Made by a program: the position numbers and the translations under genes
Notes under the pieces: generated by a model
Seen by the model: the letters and a program-made list of their open reading frames with translations, nothing else
Database searches by the model: none
Told to the model about the DNA's origin: nothing
Assembly (NCBI RefSeq): GCF_001476895.1
Contig: NZ_LDTB01000019.1
Coordinates: 1 to 39,179, forward strand
Length of the DNA stretch: 39,179 bases
Source: Sphingomonas endophytica
Lineage (GTDB): Bacteria > Pseudomonadota > Alphaproteobacteria > Sphingomonadales > Sphingomonadaceae
Direction: 5' to 3'
In this document: positions 16,288 to 24,499 of the stretch, in pieces
Position numbering within the stretch: the stretch's first letter is position 1
Layout of the letters: each line of letters starts with the position of its first letter

Positions 16288-19137
16288 TCAGTAGGTGGCG
16301 CGCAACGAGAGGCCGAAGCGCCGGTCGTTGAGCTGATATTGCAGCGGCGCGGCGGGCGTGCCGATGTAGAGGACGTTCATGCGATTGTTCAGGTTCACCG
16401 CATCGATCGACATCGCGATATGCTCGGTCACGTTGACGCTGATCGACGCGTCGAGCGAGGCATAGGGACGCGCGAACTGCGCCTCGCCGTTCGCGCCGCT
16501 GCCGGTGGTCTGATCCAGCCACGCCGATCGCCAGTTGTACGCGACACGCGCGGTGACCGGCCCCTTTTCGTACAGGCCGATCAGATTGTAGCTGTGCTTC
16601 GAAAGCTTCTCGAGCGGCAGTTGGCGCGGGGCGTTGGGGTTGTTGCCCGCAAACGGATTTTCGACGTTTGAGTCGACATAGGTGTAGTTCGCCTGGATCC
16701 CCAGACCGCTCAGCAGGCCCGGCAGGAAGTCGAAGAACTGCTGATAGGCGACTTCCGCCCCCTTCACGGTGCCGCTGCCCGAATTGACGACCGTATTCAC
16801 GTCATAGGCGATGCCGTTGAAGACACCGACCACACGCCCGCTGGCGAGGAAGCCATCGACCTTCTTGTAGAACAGGCCGCCGGTCAGCGAGCCCGCCGGG
16901 GCGAAATACCATTCGGCGGTCAGGTCGAAGTTGTCCGAGTCGATCGGGCTGAGACGCGGGTTGCCGGAGCTGGCGCTGGGACGGCCGGTCGCGGCGTTCA
17001 CCTGATTGGGGTTGTTGAGCGTGATGTTGGTCGACAGCTGGTCGAAGTTCGCACGGGCCAGGCCGCGCGAATAGACGAAGCGCATCTGGAAGTCGTCGGT
17101 GAGCCGCGCCCGCAGGTTGACGCTGGGCAGAACGCGAACATAGCGGTTTTTCAGCGCCAGCGGCGCGCTGCTGCCGTCGCTGTTGAACTGCGTCCCGCGC
17201 GAGGTGACGTCGGTGCGGACGATCCGCGCGCCTGCGCCGCCGTCGAACCGGATGCTGCCGAGGTTGAATTCGTAATCGGCGACGCCCCAGGCGGTATAGG
17301 TCTTCTCGGTCTGATTGTTCAGGTCACCCGGAGTGAAGGCGTCCTTCGTCTTCGCGCCGAACAGCGCGTACAGCGCCTTGGTCTGCGCCCATACGCCGTC
17401 GCCCGCCGGGAACGCCGGGTACAGCAGGCCGCCCTTGACGGTGTTGCCGTCGAACCAGTTCTTCGACGGCCCCTTCATCGCCAGCTGCGGATTCTGGCTG
17501 AGCGGGATCAGCGGCGTGCCGGCCGGTGCCGAACAGGCGCCGTTGGGCCCCAGCGCGGTCAGGCAGACGCCGTTCCACGTGCCACGCAGGTCGATCGTAT
17601 TGTCGGCGAACCGCGCGCCGCCACGCAGCTTCTTCAGGAAGCCACCGTCGACGTTATATTCGATGTCATACGCCAGCGCGAGCGTGTCCGCATCGTTCCG
17701 CTGCAACGAATCGGCGATGAACGGCGTGGTGTAGCTGGAGGCGCTGTTGAGCAGCGTCGGGTTGGTGACGTCCCAGCGCGGATACTTGCCGCGCAAGTCG
17801 AACACGACGCCGGTCGAATGCGGCGTCGTCAGGGCATTCTGCCCGGTGCGCGTGTAAAGCGACAGAACGTGGCCGTTGCGATCGGCATTGTAATAGGACT
17901 TCAGGTACTGAACGTCGAAGCTGACCTTCGCGCGATCGGTGGCCTGCCACCCGACGTTGAACACGTAGTTCTGGCTGGCGCTCCACAATTCCTGATCGAA
18001 ACGCCCGGTCTCGAAGGTCTGCGGCGACAGCGCGCCGCTGGTCGCATACCCTTCCTTGTTGAAGGTGAAGGCGGCACCCGGCGTCGGCAGCGTGTTGTAG
18101 GTCGTCACCTGACCCGCCGCATTATACTGGTTCGCGGGCAGATTGTTGAAATCATAGTAATAGGCGCCGGTCCGGTTGAACCAGTATTTCGTGCCCTGAT
18201 ATTGCGCGGTCACCAGCACGTCGTCGCTGGCCTGCCACTGCAGCGCCGCGGCGATACCGAAGCGCTTGCGATCGCCCGTGTCGTCGTAGATTTCAAAGCC
18301 GTACGGGATCTTGGCGTTGGCGGGGGCATTCGCGATCGAGCCGGGGCGCGCCTCGCCGAACGGCCCGGCCAGCAGACCGTCCTGACGATAATTGCTCTTC
18401 GAGAATACCGCGTTCACCAGCAGGCCGATCTCGCCGATCCCGGTGTCGTAGCGGTTGCTGTAGAGCCCCGATACCGCATAGCCCGCCTTGTCGGCGCGGT
18501 CGTAGTAGTTGCCGCGCGCGGTCAGGCTGACGACCTGTCCCGGCTTATCGAAGGGAAGACGGGTGCGCAGGTTGACCGCGCCGCCGACGCCGCCCTCGAT
18601 GATGTTGGCGGGCGCGTTCTTGTAGACGTCGATCCCGGCAAGCAGTTCGGGCGGAATGCCCTCGAGGTCGAACGCACGGCCGCCCGAGGCCGAATAGACC
18701 GCACGACCGTCGAGGAAGTTCTGCACCTGGGTCAGGCCGCGCACGGTGACCGCCGGCTGGGTACGGTGATCGAAGTCGGTCGCGCCCTCACCGTAGCGGC
18801 GCTGGATCTGCACGCCCGGGATACGCTGAAGCGCTTCGGTCGTGTTGACGTCCGGAAGCTTGCCGATGTCCTGCGCCTGCACCGAGTCCATGATCTGGTC
18901 GGCGTTGCGCTTCAGCGCCTGCGCGGAACGAAGGCTCTCGCGCACGCCGGTGACGATCACGTCCTGTTCGTTGACTTCGCCGCTCTGCACCTGGTCGACG
19001 GTCGCCGACGCGGTCGCCTGACCGGCGGCGGCAGCGGCCGGCGCGGCCTGTGCGGCGGCGGGCGTCGCGCCCAGCAGCGCCAGCACGCCGAGCGATGCGC
19101 CCGCAGCCACGGAATGACGGAACCCCTTCATTTTCAT
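16288..19137 (-). CDS. TonB-dependent receptor (carbohydrate uptake type)
   Basis: Outer-membrane active transporter of 949 residues. Seen: signal peptide MKMKGFRHSVAAGASLGVLALLGATPAAAQ with cleavage after the AAA, a TonB-box-like region around EQDVIVTGVRESLRSA, plug domain with ALQRIPGVQIQRR and GGVGGAVNLRTRLPF, then a 22-strand-type barrel ending in RRFGLSLRATY with the usual aromatic last residue. ATG 19137 is chosen because GGGGGAGG lies just upstream and the signal peptide begins there; the longer frame to 19197 crosses the promoter. A sigma-70-like promoter and operator-like repeats precede it. It is divergent from the GH30/GH43 genes, so the imported substrate is probably an oligosaccharide released by them (inference). 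Confidence 0.95.
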   Translation of the reverse strand: MKMKGFRHSVAAGASLGVLALLGATPAAAQAAPAAAAAGQATASATVDQVQSGEVNEQDVIVTGVRESLRSAQALKRNADQIMDSVQAQDIGKLPDVNTTEALQRIPGVQIQRRYGEGATDFDHRTQPAVTVRGLTQVQNFLDGRAVYSASGGRAFDLEGIPPELLAGIDVYKNAPANIIEGGVGGAVNLRTRLPFDKPGQVVSLTARGNYYDRADKAGYAVSGLYSNRYDTGIGEIGLLVNAVFSKSNYRQDGLLAGPFGEARPGSIANAPANAKIPYGFEIYDDTGDRKRFGIAAALQWQASDDVLVTAQYQGTKYWFNRTGAYYYDFNNLPANQYNAAGQVTTYNTLPTPGAAFTFNKEGYATSGALSPQTFETGRFDQELWSASQNYVFNVGWQATDRAKVSFDVQYLKSYYNADRNGHVLSLYTRTGQNALTTPHSTGVVFDLRGKYPRWDVTNPTLLNSASSYTTPFIADSLQRNDADTLALAYDIEYNVDGGFLKKLRGGARFADNTIDLRGTWNGVCLTALGPNGACSAPAGTPLIPLSQNPQLAMKGPSKNWFDGNTVKGGLLYPAFPAGDGVWAQTKALYALFGAKTKDAFTPGDLNNQTEKTYTAWGVADYEFNLGSIRFDGGAGARIVRTDVTSRGTQFNSDGSSAPLALKNRYVRVLPSVNLRARLTDDFQMRFVYSRGLARANFDQLSTNITLNNPNQVNAATGRPSASSGNPRLSPIDSDNFDLTAEWYFAPAGSLTGGLFYKKVDGFLASGRVVGVFNGIAYDVNTVVNSGSGTVKGAEVAYQQFFDFLPGLLSGLGIQANYTYVDSNVENPFAGNNPNAPRQLPLEKLSKHSYNLIGLYEKGPVTARVAYNWRSAWLDQTTGSGANGEAQFARPYASLDASISVNVTEHIAMSIDAVNLNNRMNVLYIGTPAAPLQYQLNDRRFGLSLRATY

Positions 19138-19171
19138 CCTCCCCCATCGATGTCGGGCACTTCGCGGTGCC

Positions 19172-19208
19172 TTGTCTGACTTATCGCACCAACTCATTTA
19201 TCAGACAA
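19172..19208 (-). promoter_or_regulatory. TonB-receptor promoter flanked by an inverted repeat
   Basis: Read on the minus strand, TTGTCT (19208-19203), a 17-bp spacer and GATAAG (19185-19180) form a sigma-70-like promoter about 45 bp before the receptor start codon. The same segment carries an 8-bp inverted repeat, TTGTCTGA at 19172-19179 and TCAGACAA at 19201-19208. Each arm is part of an 11-mer with one mismatch to the FadR-type pattern T.GT(N3)AC.A (TTGTCTGACTT and TTATCAGACAA). A repressor bound to both would cover the -35 and -10 boxes. Confidence 0.55.
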
Positions 19209-19390
19209 TAGGGTTTTGCCTTTCGGGGCCACTCCATCAAACCGTTGCGATTTCATCGTAATTTGCCCGTCGCGTTGGCGCTTCGCTAAAAAACTTAGGA
19301 ACATGGATCAAGGGATGGAGCCCTGGCGCGGCTTGCCTGCGGGGTGATTCCGCCGGTCGAGGAACGTTGACGGTTCGCCCTCCATGGTTA

Positions 19391-19401
19391 TTGTCATACA
19401 A
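19391..19401 (+). promoter_or_regulatory. FadR/GntR-type operator candidate before GH30
   Basis: TTGTCATACAA is a full palindromic match to T.GT(N3)AC.A, the half-site pattern of FadR-subfamily GntR regulators, two of which are encoded in this window. It lies 17 bases before the GH30 start codon and just upstream of the AGGAGAG binding site, where a bound repressor would block initiation. Confidence 0.5.
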
Positions 19402-19418
19402 AGAAGACAGGAGAGATC

Positions 19419-20921
19419 ATGAACGGCCCACGCCTGCGCCAATGGGCGCGCCTGTCGCCGCTTGCTGCGCTCATGACGATCGCCGCGCCGACGTTGGCGC
19501 AGCAACCGGCGATCACCGTCGCCCTCCGCCCGGCGATCGAGCGCCCGGCGACCACGACCTTCGAGGGCTGGGGGACGGCGCTGGCGTGGTTCGCGGATGT
19601 GACCGGCGGGTGGCCCGACGCGGAGCGGACGCGGCTCGCCGACCTGTTCTACGGCAAGGACGGGCTGGGCTGGACGATCGCGCGCTACAATATCGGCGGA
19701 GGCAATGCCGCCGACACGCCCCCCTATCTGCGCCCCGGTGGCGCGGTGCCCGGATTCTGGCGGCAACCGGCGGGCGTGACCGGGCGCGACTGGTGGCGCG
19801 CCGATGACGAGGCGATGTGGGACTGGTCGCAGGACCGCCGCCAACGCTGGTGGCTGGACGCGATCCGCGACCGCGTGAAGCAGCCGATCTTCGAGGCGTT
19901 CTCGAATTCGCCGCCGTATTTCATGACCGTCTCGGGCCGGGTATCGGGCGCGGAGACGGCGACCGACGACAATCTGCGCCCCGGATTCGAGGGCGCGTTC
20001 GCCGCCTATCTGGCGCGCAGCGTCGACGAATTGCAGCGCCGCCACCGCATCACCTTCCGCACGTTATCGCCGGTCAACGAACCCAATACCGATTACTGGT
20101 TCGCCGCCAACAAGCAGGAAGGCGCCCACTGGAGCCCGGCGCGGCAGGCGGCGATGATCGACGCCAGCGACGCGGCGTTGAAGGCGCGCGGCCTGCGCAC
20201 CGTCGTCGCCGCACCCGACGAGACCAACTCCATCCTGTTCCTTCAGGACTGGGCCGGCTATCCGGCGGCGACGCGCGCACGGATCGGACAACTGAACGTC
20301 CACAGCTATGGCAACATTCACCAGACGGGCGTGCGCGACATCGCGCGCGCCTCGGGCATCCGGTTGTGGATGAGCGAGAATGACGCGCCGCTCGACAAGG
20401 ATCCGGAGAACATCGACGGCATGACCTCGCCGCTCGCGTTCGCCGAACATGTCGTTCTGGATCTCAAGCGGCTGGAGCCCGTCGCGTGGGTGTTCTGGCA
20501 GGCGGTCGAGGACAATAGCGCGCGCGACGGCAAGCCCGGCAGCAACTGGGGCGTGGTGAAGGCCGATCTGCGCGCGCCCGACAGCGCGTCGCACGGCATT
20601 CGCGTGACGCGCAAATACTGGGCGATGGCGCAGTTCAGCCGCTTCATCCGCCCCGGCGACCGGCTGGTGCCCGTCGACGATCTCGACACGGTCGGCGCGC
20701 TGTCGCCGGACGGTCAGACCCTGGCGCTGGTCCATGTCAACGCCGGGCTCTATCCGCGCAACCTGGCCGTGCCCGCTGGGTGGAGCGCGCGGATGATCCT
20801 GACGGACGCCACACACGATGCCGCCTGCGTCACCGGCACGGTCGCGCCGCCGCGTGCGATCGTCACCCTGATCCTGCGCCGTGGCGCGATGGAGAATGCG
20901 CCATGTCCCGTCTCGCGATGA
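19419..20921 (+). CDS. GH30 glycoside hydrolase, endo-beta-1,6-galactanase-like
   Basis: Secreted glycosidase of 500 residues. Seen: signal peptide about 1-28 (LAALMTIAAPTLAQ), then TTFEGWGTALAWFA, which is typical of GH30 subfamily 5; acid/base Glu221 in LSPVNEPNTDYW; nucleophile Glu320 in LWMSEND; and a C-terminal beta-sandwich side domain (about 410-500). Characterised members with this opening motif cut beta-1,6-galactan side chains of arabinogalactan proteins; that specificity is family knowledge, not proven here. It overlaps GH43 by 19 bases, so the two form an operon. It is divergent from the TonB receptor across 281 bp that hold matching operator-like sites. Confidence 0.85.
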   Translation: MNGPRLRQWARLSPLAALMTIAAPTLAQQPAITVALRPAIERPATTTFEGWGTALAWFADVTGGWPDAERTRLADLFYGKDGLGWTIARYNIGGGNAADTPPYLRPGGAVPGFWRQPAGVTGRDWWRADDEAMWDWSQDRRQRWWLDAIRDRVKQPIFEAFSNSPPYFMTVSGRVSGAETATDDNLRPGFEGAFAAYLARSVDELQRRHRITFRTLSPVNEPNTDYWFAANKQEGAHWSPARQAAMIDASDAALKARGLRTVVAAPDETNSILFLQDWAGYPAATRARIGQLNVHSYGNIHQTGVRDIARASGIRLWMSENDAPLDKDPENIDGMTSPLAFAEHVVLDLKRLEPVAWVFWQAVEDNSARDGKPGSNWGVVKADLRAPDSASHGIRVTRKYWAMAQFSRFIRPGDRLVPVDDLDTVGALSPDGQTLALVHVNAGLYPRNLAVPAGWSARMILTDATHDAACVTGTVAPPRAIVTLILRRGAMENAPCPVSR

Positions 20922-22237
20922 TCGCCCTGCTGCTCGCGGCGGCCCCGGCGGTGCTGGCCGCCGACGCCCCCGCCCGCTGGGATACGGCCGGCGCGCGCAA
21001 CCCGCTGCTGCCCGGCTATTTCGCCGATCCGTCGATCGTGCGCGACGGCGACACCTGGTACATCTTCGCGACCATCGACCCGTGGGGCGACGACCGGCTG
21101 GGGCGCTGGTCCTCGACGAACGGGCGCGACTGGACCTTCTCCAATCCCGAATGGCCGACGAAGCAGGCCGCGACCAGCCCGACCTCCGGCGATGCGAAGG
21201 TCTGGGCGCCATCGGTGGTGAAGGCGCACGACGGGCGCTGGTTCATGTACGTTTCGGTCGGCAGCGAGGTGTGGGTCGGCACCGCGCCCTCGCCCGCCGG
21301 GCCGTGGCGCGACGCGAACGGCGGCAAACCGCTGATCGCGCGCGACTTCGCCCCCGCCTATCACATGATCGACGCCGAGGCGTTCGTGGACGACGACGGG
21401 CAGGCGTATCTCTATTGGGGATCGGGGCTCAACTGGGTCAACGGCCATTGCTTCGTCGTGAAGCTGAAGCCCGACATGGTGACGTTCGATGGCGCGCCCC
21501 GCGACGTGACACCGGCGCATTACTTCGAGGCGCCGTTCATGATGAAGGCGAACGGGCGCTACCTGCTGACCTATAGCGACGGCAACACGACCAAGGACAC
21601 GTACAAGGTCCGCTATGCGATCGGCGCGACCCCGTTCGGGCCGTTCACCGAGGCGCCGAACAGTCCGGTCCTGCAGACGGATGCGCAGCACGACATCGTG
21701 AGCCCGGGGCATCACGCGGTGTTCCGCTCCGGGGGGCAGAGCTACATCCTGTACCACCGCCAGGCGCTGCCGTGGCCGCAACAAGGCGACGCCGTGCTGC
21801 GGCAGGTGGCGGTCGACCGGCTCGATATCGCCGCCGACGGCACGCTGACGACGGTCGTGCCGACGCATGGCAGCGAGGTCGCGGGCTTCGCGACCCGGCG
21901 CGCGCGCGGGCTGGCGTGGCGCGCGGTCGGCGCGGGCGGCGGCGCGGCGGACGACAATTACGCGACGCTGTGGCGGGCGGGCGCCGACAGGACGCTGACC
22001 GCCGATCTGGGCGCGGTACGCGCGATCCGCGGCAGCCGGCTCCGCCCGGAGTTCGCCACGCGCGGCTATCGCTTCGCGATCGAGGCGTCGCGTGACGGGC
22101 GGCGCTGGCGCCCGCTGCTGGACGCCGCCGATCATCGCGGTTCCCCGATCGCGTTGCGCCATCCGACGACCGCGCGTTACCTGCGGCTGACCATGGCGAC
22201 GCCGGGCGCGGGCGTGTGGGAGTGGTCGATCGACTGA
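20903..22237 (+). CDS. GH43 glycoside hydrolase with C-terminal F5/8-like domain
   Basis: Secreted enzyme of 444 residues. Seen: signal peptide MSRLAMIALLLAAAPAVLAA; five-bladed beta-propeller with catalytic base Asp42 in YFADPSIVRDG, the pKa-modulating Asp in YHMIDAEAF and the acid Glu in HYFEAPFMM. The last 110 residues (ADLGAVRAIRGS to RYLRLTMATPGAG) look like a discoidin/CBM32-type carbohydrate-binding domain. GH43 members are arabinofuranosidases, xylosidases or galactanases. Linkage to a GH30_5-like enzyme favours arabinogalactan debranching. ATG 20903 is inside the end of the GH30 gene and preceded by GGAG, which implies coupled translation; the frame open from 20780 is only a shadow of GH30. 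Confidence 0.85.
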   Translation: MSRLAMIALLLAAAPAVLAADAPARWDTAGARNPLLPGYFADPSIVRDGDTWYIFATIDPWGDDRLGRWSSTNGRDWTFSNPEWPTKQAATSPTSGDAKVWAPSVVKAHDGRWFMYVSVGSEVWVGTAPSPAGPWRDANGGKPLIARDFAPAYHMIDAEAFVDDDGQAYLYWGSGLNWVNGHCFVVKLKPDMVTFDGAPRDVTPAHYFEAPFMMKANGRYLLTYSDGNTTKDTYKVRYAIGATPFGPFTEAPNSPVLQTDAQHDIVSPGHHAVFRSGGQSYILYHRQALPWPQQGDAVLRQVAVDRLDIAADGTLTTVVPTHGSEVAGFATRRARGLAWRAVGAGGGAADDNYATLWRAGADRTLTADLGAVRAIRGSRLRPEFATRGYRFAIEASRDGRRWRPLLDAADHRGSPIALRHPTTARYLRLTMATPGAGVWEWSID

Positions 22238-22279
22238 GCGCGGGTCGGGACCGACCGGCAGCCCAGCGCATCGCCTCGA

Positions 22280-22957
22280 CGCCAGCGACGGAATGGACAG
22301 CGTCTTGTCGAAACCGCTGTTCACCGCGCGAAGGTGAACGCCGATACCCATCCGGACATGACCGTCGACGATCGTGGGCTGTCCCTTCGCATGGAAGGAC
22401 AGAAAGTCCGTCGGTGTCCCGATCTTGCCAGTGGCGTCGTTCGGCTCCGACGTCACATGCCGCAGGAAGCCGTCCATGAACGTGCCGCCCTCGCCGCCCG
22501 AATCGATCCCGCCGACACGCGCGGTCGGCAATGCGCGTCGCACGCCGTCGATCGCGTAATCGTGCAGCTTGTACCATTCCTCGGGCGTGCCATGCCAATA
22601 GCCGTTGCCATTGGGTTCGTTCCAGACCTCGAAATGCCAGCGCTCGACTTCGGCGCGCCCATACCGCTCGACGTTGTGGCGGGTCCATTGATAGACCAGT
22701 TCGCCCCACTTGTCGTAGCTCTTGGGCGGATAGGCCCAAGCCCCCATGACGTACTTGAACTCGAAGCCCGGCCGCCAATTGTGCCGGTACGGCAGGTCGG
22801 CGGGGCGGTCGTCATCGCCGCCGGCATGAAGCCGATCGGCAGATAGGGGTTCACGCCGCGCTGGATATAGGTGGCGATGATGCGATCGACGTCGGTCCGG
22901 TCGTAGATGGGCCTTCCATCCGTGGTTTCCGTATAGATGTTGGTGCTGCCCCATTTA
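22280..22957 (-). pseudogene. GH39 remnant, frameshifted and truncated at both ends
   Basis: Minus-strand sequence colinear with about residues 107-330 of the intact GH39 protein encoded at 27796-29505. Shared strings include KWGSTN.YTE, RPGF, GWAYPPK-type, FEVWNEPNG, LHDYAIDGVRRALPTARVGG, FHAKGQP and DGHVRMGI. It has lost the signal peptide, the first hundred residues, the nucleophile region and the C-terminal domain. A one-base frameshift near 22798-22806 separates MTTAP from LPYRHNW. Homology stops at 22280, 42 bases after the convergent GH43 stop. The acid/base Glu survives but the product cannot be active. Confidence 0.88.
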
Positions 22958-23504
22958 CCATTCCAGCGCCAGGTCGAAATTGTCGGGACAGATCGGCTGC
23001 AGGTTGGCGTTGCCGCTGCTGCCGGAGCCGAACGGCTGCGCACCCGGAATCGCCGGGGTCAGCGTCGAGGCCGGGTTAAGCTGCGCGAAGCTCGGCCAGG
23101 TGATCGTCTTGCTGGCGCTGAACCGCGCGAACAGGGTGTCGGTCAACTTGTAGCGAAGCGCCAGGCTGGGCAGCACGTCGGTGCTCCTGCTCTCGATCGT
23201 CACCGGCGTCGCGACGCCGCGCAGCACGGTGAAGGCGTTCGACGTGATGTCCGTTCGGAACACGCGGCCGCCCAGTTGGCCGTCCAGCCGACCGATCTGC
23301 AGACTGCCCTGGACGTAGCCGGCGTCATTCTCCTCGCGAATGCGGTGTAGGACACGTCGGTCCGCTCCGCCCACTCGCGCCCCCCGACGCCGGGAGGACG
23401 GCAACGGCCTGATCGCGATCGCCGGACCGCGCGGCAACGCCCTGCGCCATGCCCATTGTCACCAAGGCCGTCGCCGCCGACGCCAGATAACGATGTCCCA
23501 CCAT
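22958..23504 (-). pseudogene. TonB-dependent receptor remnant with internal deletion
   Basis: A strong binding site (AGGAGGGG) and ATG 23504 start a signal-peptide-like sequence MVGHRYLASAATALVTMGMAQGVAA. This frame soon fails (stop at 23325). In another frame, from about 23345 to 22958, about 130 residues of a receptor barrel follow, with REENDAGYVQGSL, GGRVFRTDITSN, TDVLPSLALRYKLTDTLFARFS and DNFDLALEW. These correspond to the middle of the barrel; the plug and most of the barrel (several hundred residues) and the C-terminal strands are missing. The reading frame ends exactly where the GH39 remnant begins, so at least two deletions built this hybrid. Confidence 0.82.
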
Positions 23505-23554
23505 GACCAAACCCCTCCTGTCGACGGTATGTCCGCCCTTTCACCTGTGTACCT

Positions 23555-23625
23555 AACCCTACCAGATTGCACAAAATCTCCAGTAATTACCTATCTTAGG
23601 AATAAAATCGCGCCTTTTGGTAGGG
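23555..23625. promoter_or_regulatory. Inverted CCCTACCA sites between the ruin and regulator 1
   Basis: CCCTACCAGATT (starting at about 23558) and its inverted partner TTGGTAGGG (23617-23625) lie about 60 bp apart between the divergent receptor remnant and regulator 1. The string CCTACCAGATT recurs at 29708-29718 in the equivalent gap of the second module. This looks like a shared operator retained after the target gene decayed. Confidence 0.4.
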
Positions 23626-23683
23626 CCAGTTGCGGATGGTGCGTTTCTTGACGACGATCTCGGTCCTCCGGCATTGTAGCGCC

Positions 23684-24406
23684 ATGACCGCATCTTCCAC
23701 GCCGCTCGGATCCGAGCCATCCGCTCGCCCCCGGGACGTCCGTGGGGGGATCACGCACGATCTCGGGGTGGCGATCGTCAGCGGCCAGTTGCCGCCCGGC
23801 ACGGCGTTGCTGAGCGAAGACCGCTTCAGCAGCGAGCATGGCGTGTCGCGCGGCGCCTATCGCGAGGCGTTGCGTATCCTTGCCGCCAAGGGGCTGGTAC
23901 AGAACCGCCCCAAGAGTGCCACCAGGGTCAATGAGCGGTCGCGATGGAGCATGCTGGACCTGGATGTCCTGGGCTGGATGTTCGAGGGCGAGCCGAGCCG
24001 GGACTTCATTGCCGGCATCTTCGAGTTGCGGTCGATCGTGGAGCCGTCCGCCGCGGCGCTGGCGGCGGTGCGCCGGGACGAGAAGCAACTGGCGCGGATG
24101 GGCCATGCACTGGAAGAGATGGAGCGGTATGGCCTGCTGGACAGCGTCGGCCGCGCCGCCGACCAGCGTTTCCATCTGCTCATCCTGGAGGCGACCAGGA
24201 ACGAGCCGCTCAGCACCCTGTCCAGCTCGATCGCGGCGGCCGTCGAATGGACGACGCGCTTCGCGCGCCACCATCGCCAGCAGCGACGCGATCCGATGCC
24301 CGATCACCACGCGGTGTATGCGGCGCTGGTGGCGGGTGACGCGGAACGGGCGCGCAGCACGATGGCCACGTTGATCGAGAATGCGCTGCGCGACGCCGAC
24401 GATTAA
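23684..24406 (+). CDS. FCD-domain GntR (FadR subfamily) regulator 1
   Basis: Transcription factor of 240 residues. Seen: winged helix-turn-helix with DLGVAIVSGQLPPGTALLSE and SRGAYREALRILAAKGLV (about 20-75), then an all-helical FCD ligand domain with FELRSIVEPSAAALAA, FHLLILEATRN and the C-terminal His-containing PDHHAVYAAL, fitting the metal-binding FCD type that senses sugar acids or oligosaccharides. It is a close paralogue of the regulator at 29832-30617: most core residues are identical. The start at 23684 is a choice; in-frame starts at 23630/23636 exist and no strong binding site decides. It diverges from the decayed receptor/GH39 genes, its probable former targets. Confidence 0.88.
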   Translation: MTASSTPLGSEPSARPRDVRGGITHDLGVAIVSGQLPPGTALLSEDRFSSEHGVSRGAYREALRILAAKGLVQNRPKSATRVNERSRWSMLDLDVLGWMFEGEPSRDFIAGIFELRSIVEPSAAALAAVRRDEKQLARMGHALEEMERYGLLDSVGRAADQRFHLLILEATRNEPLSTLSSSIAAAVEWTTRFARHHRQQRRDPMPDHHAVYAALVAGDAERARSTMATLIENALRDADD

Positions 24407-24455
24407 TCGGCGCGGGCGCGGGCGTCGGCCAACGCGCGGGCTCCGACAGGATCAA

Positions 24456-24481
24456 GGCCGGATCGCGTCATCGATCCGGCC
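24456..24481. terminator. Bidirectional-type hairpin between convergent genes
   Basis: Perfect 10-bp stem (24456-24465 and 24472-24481) with a six-base loop, placed between the regulator 1 stop (24406) and the end of the dehydrogenase operon (24500). It has no T-run on either side. Confidence 0.65.
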
Positions 24482-24499
24482 CGGCCGACGGACGCGACG

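Noticed and set aside
22243..22256. GGTCGG/CCGACC hairpin as a GH43 terminator
   Set aside because: Only a six-base stem with a two-base gap; too weak without a T-run.
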